From the NCBI GenBank assembly GCA_013153575.1, contig JAADEE010000044.1, positions 1 to 5,219 on the forward strand: a stretch of 5,219 nt of DNA. The letters are read 5' to 3'. Each line of letters begins with the position of its first letter. Position 1 is the first letter of the stretch. The position numbers and the translations under genes are program-made. Below, in pieces: positions 1 to 5,219 of the stretch. The notes under the pieces are model-generated. The model was not told the origin of the DNA, ran no database searches, and saw nothing but the letters and a program-made list of their open reading frames with translations. Origin of the DNA: Chlorobiota bacterium. Lineage in GTDB: Bacteria; Bacteroidota; Bacteroidia; Bacteroidales; JAADGE01.

Positions 1-2741
1 TTAACCTCACAATTGAACGTGATAAGTTCACTGTAATTACAGGGCTTTCCGGTTCAGGCAAATCTTCTTTGGCATTTGATACTTTGTATGCCGAAGGACA
101 AAGACGCTATGTTGAAAGCCTTTCATCTTATGCACGTCAGTTTTTGGGCAGACTGCATAAACCCGAAGTTGATTACATAAAAGGTATTCCGCCTGCAATT
201 GCTGTTGAGCAAAAAGTAAACACTCGAAATCCTCGTTCAACCGTAGGAACTTCAACCGAAATTTATGATTATTTAAAATTGCTTTATGCCAGAGTTGGCG
301 AAACTTTTTCACCCGTTTCCGGAAAAAAAGTTAAACGAGATACCGTAACCGATGTACTTGATTTCTTACTAAAATTCCCTAAATCTACAAAAGCATTAAT
401 ACTTGCACCGCTCCATGTAGGAACTGACAGAACCTGCAAACAACAACTAGAAGTACTTCTAAAACAAGGCTTTGCAAGAGTTGAATTTGACAATGAAATT
501 TTAAAAATTGATAAACTTCTTACAGAAAAGAAAATTACAACACCTAAAATTGCAAATATTGTAGTTGACCGTATTTCAATTTCTGATGATGAAGATACAC
601 AAAGCAGAATGGGCGATTCTGTGCAAACAGCATTTTTTGAAGGTAAAGGAATTTGTGTTATAAAAGTTTTTAAAGACAATAAAATTATAAAAGAAGTATT
701 TTCAGATAAATTTGAAGCCGATGGAATAAAGTTTGAAATTCCCACAGTACATACTTTTAGTTTCAATAATCCTTTAGGAGCATGTCCTGTTTGCGAAGGT
801 TTTGGCAAAACAATGGGAATTGATGAAGATTTGGTTATTCCTAATAAAAACCTTTCAATTTATGAAGAAGCTGTTGCTTGTTGGAGAGGTGAAAAAATGA
901 GTTGGTATAAAGATGAATTTATAAAAGAAGTTTCAGAATTTGATTTTCCGATACATCGACCTTATTATTTGCTTTCGCAAGAAGAAAAAGACATTTTATG
1001 GTACGGCAAAGGAAAATTTAAAGGGCTTTTTGCTTTCTTTAAAATGATTGAAAAGAAAAGCAGAAAAATTCAATATCGTGTAATGCTTTCTCGATACAGA
1101 GGCAAAACCGTTTGTTACGAATGCAAGGGAACAAGGCTAAAAAAAGAAGCAAGTTATATTAAAGTTGGAGGCAAATCTATTCATGATTTAGTTAATCTGC
1201 CTATAAGTGAGCTAATTACATTCTTTAAAAATATAAGTCTTACAAAAACACAAAAAGATGCAGGAGAAAGATTACTTACAGAAATAAGAAATCGTTTGCA
1301 ATATTTGTCCGATGTAGGTTTATCATATTTAACAATGAACAGACTATCATCCACACTTTCGGGAGGTGAATCGCAAAGAATAAATTTAGCAAGTTCATTG
1401 GGCAGCAGTTTAGTTGGTTCATTATACATTCTTGATGAGCCAAGCATTGGTTTGCACCCAAAAGATACAGATTTGTTGATTAAAGTTTTAAAACAACTTC
1501 GAGACATAGGAAATACTGTAATTGTGGTTGAACATGATGAAGATATAATTAAGGCTTCGGATAGCATTATTGACATAGGACCTTTGGCAGGAACTCATGG
1601 CGGTGAACTTGTTTATCAAGGAACTTACAAACAATTAATGAATGCCAAAAACAAAGTAAACAATTCATTAACAGCAGATTATCTTAACGGAAAAATTAAA
1701 ATTCCGCTTCCTGAAAAAAGACGAACTTTCAAACATTTTATTGAAATAAAAGGAGCAACGCATAATAACCTAAAAAACATTGATGCAAAATTTCCGCTAA
1801 ATGCAATGACTGTTGTAACAGGTGTAAGCGGTTCCGGAAAATCTTCGCTTGTGCGTGATATTTTATTTCCGGCTTTAAGCCGAATTGTAAACGACTACGG
1901 TAAAAAGCCCGGTAGTTATTCTGAAATATCAGGAGATATTAAACACATAAATGATATTGTTTTTGTTGACCAAAATCCTATTGGAAAATCATCGCGTTCA
2001 AATCCTGTAACTTATCTTAAAGCTTATGATGAAATTAGGAAATTATATGCAGCTCAGCAACTTTCAAAAATAAATGGTTATAAAGCAGGACATTTTTCTT
2101 TTAATATTGATGGCGGAAGATGTGAAAATTGCAAAGGTGAAGGAGAAATTACTGTTGAAATGCAATTTATGGCAGATGTGCATTTAGTTTGCGATGAATG
2201 TAAAGGAAAACGTTTTAAAGATGAAATTCTTGATGTTAAATTTAACGATAAAAGCATCTTTGACATTTTAGAATTAACTGTTGATGAAGCGTTTGAGTTC
2301 TTTTCTGAAAATAAAGAAACTAAAAAGATTGCAGACATGATAAAACCTTTGGTTGACGTTGGTTTAGGATATGTTAAGTTAGGGCAATCGTCAAATACTT
2401 TAAGTGGCGGTGAAAGTCAAAGAGTAAAACTTGCATCATTTTTAAGCAAAGAAAAATCATTAAAGAAAACTATGTTTATTTTTGATGAGCCAACTACGGG
2501 ACTTCATTTTCATGACATAAATAAACTTTTGCAATCATTTAATGCACTGCTCGACAGAGGACATACAATTGTAATAATTGAGCATAACCTTGAAGTTATA
2601 AAAACCGCAGATTACATAATTGACATAGGACCCGAAGGGGGTGAAAAAGGTGGATACATTTTATTTCAGGGCAAACCTGAAGATTTGGTTAAGTGTAAAA
2701 AATCTTATACTGCAAAGTATTTAAGTGAGAAATTATATTAA
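1..2741 (+). CDS. uvrA: UvrA, excinuclease ABC subunit A (5'-partial, nearly complete)
   Basis: UvrA is the cytoplasmic ATPase that finds bulky DNA lesions and loads UvrB in nucleotide excision repair. The gene runs off the left edge; the first whole codon is at base 3, giving 912 visible residues, and alignment from memory with E. coli UvrA suggests about 17 residues are missing. In visible-residue numbering: Walker A GLSGSGKS at 14-21; UvrB-binding region after about residue 115; zinc cysteines CPVC (261, 264) and CYEC (371, 374) flanking the insertion domain; ABC signature LSGGESQR at 452-459; Walker B ILDEPS near 476-481; second Walker A GVSGSGKS at 607-614; second zinc module C-x2-C-x19-C-x2-C at 707-733; second LSGGESQR at 800-807; Walker B IFDEPTTG near 826. 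Both nucleotide sites look intact. The TTG at 69 is an internal leucine codon, not a start. It converges with the M23 gene, stops overlapping. Identification is secure. Confidence 0.98.
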   Translation, partial: NLTIERDKFTVITGLSGSGKSSLAFDTLYAEGQRRYVESLSSYARQFLGRLHKPEVDYIKGIPPAIAVEQKVNTRNPRSTVGTSTEIYDYLKLLYARVGETFSPVSGKKVKRDTVTDVLDFLLKFPKSTKALILAPLHVGTDRTCKQQLEVLLKQGFARVEFDNEILKIDKLLTEKKITTPKIANIVVDRISISDDEDTQSRMGDSVQTAFFEGKGICVIKVFKDNKIIKEVFSDKFEADGIKFEIPTVHTFSFNNPLGACPVCEGFGKTMGIDEDLVIPNKNLSIYEEAVACWRGEKMSWYKDEFIKEVSEFDFPIHRPYYLLSQEEKDILWYGKGKFKGLFAFFKMIEKKSRKIQYRVMLSRYRGKTVCYECKGTRLKKEASYIKVGGKSIHDLVNLPISELITFFKNISLTKTQKDAGERLLTEIRNRLQYLSDVGLSYLTMNRLSSTLSGGESQRINLASSLGSSLVGSLYILDEPSIGLHPKDTDLLIKVLKQLRDIGNTVIVVEHDEDIIKASDSIIDIGPLAGTHGGELVYQGTYKQLMNAKNKVNNSLTADYLNGKIKIPLPEKRRTFKHFIEIKGATHNNLKNIDAKFPLNAMTVVTGVSGSGKSSLVRDILFPALSRIVNDYGKKPGSYSEISGDIKHINDIVFVDQNPIGKSSRSNPVTYLKAYDEIRKLYAAQQLSKINGYKAGHFSFNIDGGRCENCKGEGEITVEMQFMADVHLVCDECKGKRFKDEILDVKFNDKSIFDILELTVDEAFEFFSENKETKKIADMIKPLVDVGLGYVKLGQSSNTLSGGESQRVKLASFLSKEKSLKKTMFIFDEPTTGLHFHDINKLLQSFNALLDRGHTIVIIEHNLEVIKTADYIIDIGPEGGEKGGYILFQGKPEDLVKCKKSYTAKYLSEKLY

Positions 2742-3697
2742 TCTAAACTTAAACCAAGCTTAGCAGATTGAATTCTAATTCTATAAAATTCTTCAGGAGT
2801 TAAATCAAGAAAAAAATAATTTACAGGATTTATAGCTTTTCCGTTATAATCAATTTCATAATGCAAATGAGGAATTAAAGTTTTACCGGTCATACCAACA
2901 GTGCCTATTCTATCACCTCTTTTTACTTTTTTGCCTTTTGTTTTATTTATTTTATCAAGATGTGCATAAATAGTTTTATATCCATTTTTATGATTTATTA
3001 TAATTCTTTTTCCAAGCCCTCTTTTTCTTCCTGATTTTTCAACAACACCATCGGCAGTTGCAAAAACAGGCGTTCCAATTGGTACTGCATAATCAATACC
3101 CGGGTGTTCAACAAATGTTTTATAAACTTGGTCAATACGTTTTCCGAAACCATAAACAGGATAACTCAACTTCTTATTAAAAACTGGCTGAATTGCAGGA
3201 ATATTTTTATAATAACTTATATCTGAATTTTTAATGTATTTAATTATTTTATCATAATTATTTTCTTGCGACTTAACATCTGCTTTAATTTCATTAAGTC
3301 GTTTTTCATTATCATTAATTATTTTAACAACATCAGTTTTAAACAGGTTTGAATAAGGATTTTTATTTTCAAAAATATCATTATCAGGATTACTCTTAAA
3401 AACTATTTGATAAATCTTTTTATCTTTTTCTATTAACTTGCTTAAATATTCATCATTTTGTTTTTTTCGTTGTAAAAGCTCATTATATTGCTTTGCTAAA
3501 ACACTATACTCACTTTCAGGATTGTTTATAACCTTTGCTTTATAATAGTAAGAATAAGAAACAAAAATTATTAAAAATATAAATATAGCTCCTATTAAGA
3601 TTGAAATTGCTGAAAAAAGCAAATATTTATTTCTTGAAAAGCCAACCTCTTCATATTCTAATGTTTTAGGATTATAATTATATTTTTTTTCTTTCAT
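2738..3697 (-). CDS. Membrane-anchored M23 family metallopeptidase (murein hydrolase)
   Basis: A 319-residue LytM-type zinc peptidase, predicted to cut peptidoglycan cross-links or stem peptides on the periplasmic side of the inner membrane. Residues 1-24 are polar and basic, 25-50 form one hydrophobic membrane segment, and about 60-95 and 125-155 are Lys/Glu-rich and probably coiled coil. The C-terminal domain (about 175-295) carries HPGID (H198, D202), YAH (H246) and HLH (H277, H279). By analogy with LytM, H198, D202 and H279 bind zinc while H246 and H277 are catalytic, so it should be active, unlike degenerate EnvC/NlpD-type members. The N-terminal pattern, an IPAIQPV linker and a C-terminal LTPEEF tail match the M23 proteins I associate with Bacteroidota. 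The ATG at 3697 is preferred because the N-terminus fits that family; no Shine-Dalgarno precedes it. It follows the DUF134 gene by 54 bases and may have its own promoter. Which wall bond it cuts cannot be read from sequence. Confidence 0.93.
   Translation of the reverse strand: MKEKKYNYNPKTLEYEEVGFSRNKYLLFSAISILIGAIFIFLIIFVSYSYYYKAKVINNPESEYSVLAKQYNELLQRKKQNDEYLSKLIEKDKKIYQIVFKSNPDNDIFENKNPYSNLFKTDVVKIINDNEKRLNEIKADVKSQENNYDKIIKYIKNSDISYYKNIPAIQPVFNKKLSYPVYGFGKRIDQVYKTFVEHPGIDYAVPIGTPVFATADGVVEKSGRKRGLGKRIIINHKNGYKTIYAHLDKINKTKGKKVKRGDRIGTVGMTGKTLIPHLHYEIDYNGKAINPVNYFFLDLTPEEFYRIRIQSAKLGLSLD
2743..2763. repeat. Imperfect inverted repeat just after the uvrA stop
   Basis: The arms CTAAACTT (2743-2750) and AAGCTTAG (2756-2763) are complementary except for one A/C mismatch and enclose a five-base loop, AAACC. 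The outer bases AAT and ATT (2740-2742 and 2767-2769) could extend the stem past a three-base bulge. It begins two bases past the end of uvrA and lies inside the last codons of the convergent M23 gene. No T-run follows on either strand, so it is not a standard intrinsic terminator. It might slow or stabilise the 3' ends of the two transcripts, or be chance in AT-rich DNA. Confidence 0.3.
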
Positions 3698-3714
3698 TAA
3701 AAACTTATTTATAG

Positions 3715-3722
3715 CAAAAGTA
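3715..3722 (-). promoter_or_regulatory. Possible Bacteroidota-type -7 box upstream of the M23 gene
   Basis: Read on the minus strand this is TACTTTTG, matching TAnnTTTG, the -7 consensus of the Bacteroidota housekeeping sigma factor. It ends 17 bases before the ATG, so the leader would be only about 10 bases. No TTTG -33 element is visible 19-21 bases upstream, which weakens the call. If real, the M23 gene is transcribed separately from the DUF134 gene. Confidence 0.32.
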
Positions 3723-3751
3723 ACGAACTTATTTTTAAATTATTATTTTTC

Positions 3752-4183
3752 TTAAATACAGCACTTACCGTGCCCAAAACCTCCTGCTAAATTTATAATA
3801 TTTGCAGATTCACAATTAGGGCAAGTCTTTATTTCTGTATTTAAAGAAGTAGTAAATAATTGCCCGCAATCTTCGCATTTAAAAACATTATTTCTAAAAT
3901 GAATATTTCCTCCTTCTAAACTTAAAAGTTTTCCATTTATTAAGAAATCAGCCATTTTTTTTCTTGCTGTTTCAATTAATCTTGTAAAAGTTGGACGTGA
4001 AATTTCCATTTCTTCAGAAGCTTCTTCTTGCGACATTCCATAAAAATCGGACAAACGTATTGCTTCATACTCATCTAATGTAAGTATTATTTGTTTTAAA
4101 CCTTTTGCAGCAACTCCTGTAGGCTTAAAACGTGTATAAATAGGCGGTTTGTGAACTTTACGTTCTTTTTGAGGTCTTGGCAT
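3752..4183 (-). CDS. DUF134/UPF0251 family DNA-binding protein with zinc ribbon
   Basis: A 143-residue predicted cytoplasmic DNA-binding protein. It opens with MPRPQKERKV and FKPTGV, the hallmark of UPF0251, followed by a sigma-70 region 4-like helix-turn-helix (about 35-80: LTLDEYEAIRL, then GMSQEEASEEMEISRPTFTRL). A zinc ribbon follows: C103-x2-C106 and C121-x2-C124. The tail GGFGHGKCCI adds H138, C141 and C142, possible metal or redox ligands. Members I recall read MPRPRKCRxV; here Glu replaces that Cys at position 7. The ATG at 4183 is chosen over an in-frame TTG at 4199-4201 because the family starts at MPRP. The gene lies 58 bases after the metallo-hydrolase gene in the same direction. 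No target or ligand is established for the family to my knowledge; a transcriptional regulator of metal or Fe-S functions is an inference from structure and usual gene company. Confidence 0.9.
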   Translation of the reverse strand: MPRPQKERKVHKPPIYTRFKPTGVAAKGLKQIILTLDEYEAIRLSDFYGMSQEEASEEMEISRPTFTRLIETARKKMADFLINGKLLSLEGGNIHFRNNVFKCEDCGQLFTTSLNTEIKTCPNCESANIINLAGGFGHGKCCI

Positions 4184-4198
4184 TGTTATTTTTACGAG

Positions 4199-4206
4199 CA
4201 AATATA
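4199..4206 (-). promoter_or_regulatory. Possible Bacteroidota-type -7 box upstream of the DUF134 gene
   Basis: The minus strand reads TATATTTG, a match to TAnnTTTG. It ends 15 bases before the preferred ATG at 4183, which implies a leader of only about 8-10 bases. At the -33 distance there is only a T/G-poor match, so support is partial, and AT-rich DNA yields such octamers by chance. The in-frame TTG that could be taken as an upstream start lies across the last bases of this box, another reason to prefer the ATG. Confidence 0.33.
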
Positions 4207-4241
4207 TAATAAAATAAAAAAATAGCCCATTTTAATATATT

Positions 4242-5021
4242 TTAAAATTTAAAAATCATTCCTGATTTAACTTGCTTAATTTTAAATTCATTATAAAACA
4301 TTGCAAGTGCAGGTAGTTGAGTGCAATGCGAAGGCAGTAATGTTTTAACTTTATTTTGTTTAAAATATTCTATTGTTTTTTTTGTTTGTGCATCTTGTTT
4401 TTTCAGATGAAACCCTCCAATAACAGCTTTTACAGAATTAATGCCTGTTAACTTTTTGCTATATTCTACAATATTGCAAATACCTGAATGTGAACATGCT
4501 GAAACAATTATTAGTTCTTCATCTTTAATTATTGCAATTGCAGTATCATCATCAATAAAATCATCTTCACCATTTTCTTTTACATATGAAGTTGTTTTTG
4601 CTTCAAAATTATTTACACGAGGAATCTCGCCCAAGAATATAATATTTTCTGTTATGTAATAAGGTTCTTTACTTCTTATTAAAGAAAATTTATTTTTAAT
4701 TTCAGTTTCTGACAAGGATAAGCCTATATTGTTTTTTTCTCCTTTACGGAAACGTTCTATAAATGAATTTGGGTGAGTTATTAAAGTTTTATTTTCTATA
4801 AACTTAAGTCCATTTCCATGATCCCAATGTCCGTGGCTTAAAACAATTATATCTGCCAAATTAAGATTTATGTTAAGTTTTGAAGCATTTTTTACAAAAA
4901 CATCAGTTGCTCCTGTATCAAATAAAATCTTTTTGTTATCATATTCAATAAAATAAGATAAACCGTGCTCGGCAAGGAAATGTGCTGATGCTGTGTTTTC
5001 AGTTAAAACTGATAATTTCAT
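4242..5021 (-). CDS. Metallo-beta-lactamase-fold hydrolase, COG1237 (dihydropterin phosphate synthase-like) type
   Basis: A complete 259-residue cytoplasmic metallo-hydrolase with no signal peptide. It begins MKLSVLTENTA, the usual opening of the family. Motifs in order: DTG (35-37), the metal motif HGHWDH with H63, H65, D67 and H68, a DDDTA segment at 157-161, SACSHSG with H178, GGFHL with H205, and PSHCT with H232. This set matches COG1237, whose archaeal member MJ0301 is annotated as a 7,8-dihydropterin-6-methyl-4-(beta-D-ribofuranosyl)aminobenzene-5'-phosphate synthase. That reaction belongs to methanopterin synthesis, which Bacteroidota are not expected to carry out, so the true substrate here is unknown. 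All expected metal ligands are present, so activity is likely. The preceding gene ends 9 bases upstream, suggesting co-transcription; no Shine-Dalgarno is visible. Family placement is firm, function is not. Confidence 0.9.
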   Translation of the reverse strand: MKLSVLTENTASAHFLAEHGLSYFIEYDNKKILFDTGATDVFVKNASKLNINLNLADIIVLSHGHWDHGNGLKFIENKTLITHPNSFIERFRKGEKNNIGLSLSETEIKNKFSLIRSKEPYYITENIIFLGEIPRVNNFEAKTTSYVKENGEDDFIDDDTAIAIIKDEELIIVSACSHSGICNIVEYSKKLTGINSVKAVIGGFHLKKQDAQTKKTIEYFKQNKVKTLLPSHCTQLPALAMFYNEFKIKQVKSGMIFKF

Positions 5022-5030
5022 AATTATTTT

Positions 5031-5219
5031 TTAATCAAGCTCTTTCCAGCCTATTTTTTCTAATTTAAAATAATTTTCTTTTTCTTCCTCAGTCATTACA
5101 ACTGTTTCATAATCAAAACTTAAACCTAAATTCATAATAGGTTGAGAAATTAACGAAACTAAATTATGAACAATAGGATTATTTTTAAATGGTACGGCAA
5201 ATATAACTTTTGCATTTTC
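5031..5219 (-). CDS. Unrecognised protein, C-terminal 62 residues only
   Basis: An open frame enters from the right edge and ends at a TAA at 5031-5033. The visible end contains the hydrophobic strand-like stretch AKVIFAVPF, then PIVHNLVSLISQPIMNLGL, then a charged tail TEEEKENYFKLEKIGWKELD. There are no cysteine pairs, no metal motif and no obvious membrane helix in this part. Support for coding is the uninterrupted 62-codon frame, protein-like composition ending in an amphipathic helix, and the tight 9-base gap to the metallo-hydrolase gene in the same direction. I do not recognise the family. The start and at least most of the protein lie outside the window, so no function is proposed. Confidence 0.72.
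   Translation of the reverse strand, partial: ENAKVIFAVPFKNNPIVHNLVSLISQPIMNLGLSFDYETVVMTEEEKENYFKLEKIGWKELD

Noticed and set aside
69..71. TTG as the start of uvrA
   Set aside because: The frame stays open to the left edge and includes the first Walker A motif at 42-65, so this is an internal Leu codon.
284..808. 174-residue open frame antisense to uvrA
   Set aside because: It lies wholly inside a secure uvrA frame, shows no domain, and is Ser/Phe/Leu-rich as expected for the reverse of an AT-rich gene. The other antisense frames within uvrA (37-312, 1181-1576, 1276-1461, 2078-2338) are rejected for the same reason.
3683..3690. Run of eight A (minus strand) near the M23 start as a phase-variable tract
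   Set aside because: Similar runs occur elsewhere in these AT-rich genes (for example 4376-4383), frames are intact, and Lys-rich coding explains them.
4184..4201. Six-codon longer DUF134 protein starting at TTG 4201
   Set aside because: The family begins at MPRP, an ATG is available there, and the TTG falls in a likely promoter box.
4215..4240. Possible terminator between the hydrolase and DUF134 genes
   Set aside because: The only stem, AAAAT-AGCCC-ATTTT, is five A/T pairs and too weak to call despite adjacent T-rich sequence.
4441..4659. 72-residue plus-strand frame inside the hydrolase gene
   Set aside because: Antisense shadow of conserved hydrolase motifs; no start context or recognisable protein.

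Overview
The window looks like a chromosomal segment from a low-GC member of the Bacteroidota, possibly an anaerobic Bacteroidales or Marinilabiliales-type organism. This rests on three things. The UvrA and the membrane-anchored M23 peptidase both have sequence features I associate with Bacteroidota. No gene start is preceded by a Shine-Dalgarno sequence. The two intergenic gaps carry TAnnTTTG elements resembling the Bacteroidota -7 promoter box. The lineage is an inference from recalled family features, not a database match.

Layout. Positions 1-2741 (+) hold nearly all of uvrA, the damage-recognition ATPase of nucleotide excision repair; only about the first 17 codons lie off the left edge. 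It converges on a minus-strand gene (2738-3697) for a single-pass membrane M23-family peptidase with a complete zinc site, and the two stop codons overlap within one TTAA. The rest of the window is on the minus strand: a DUF134/UPF0251 DNA-binding protein with a zinc ribbon (3752-4183), a metallo-beta-lactamase-fold hydrolase of the COG1237 type (4242-5021), and the last 62 codons of an unrecognised gene entering from the right edge (5031-5219).

How they work together. uvrA and the M23 gene are housekeeping functions (DNA repair, cell-wall remodelling) with no evident link to each other or to the rest. The unrecognised gene, the hydrolase and the DUF134 gene are read in the same direction with gaps of 9 and 58 bases and may form one transcription unit. 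From general knowledge, DUF134 and COG1237 proteins recur in anaerobes near NifX/NifB-like and Mrp-like iron-sulfur or cofactor genes, so this is the most interesting part of the window, but no such gene is visible here. I see no mobile element, CRISPR array, tRNA, rRNA or riboswitch. No gap between genes exceeds 60 bases. I do not find a clearly new system; the best leads are the three-gene set on the right and its unidentified member.
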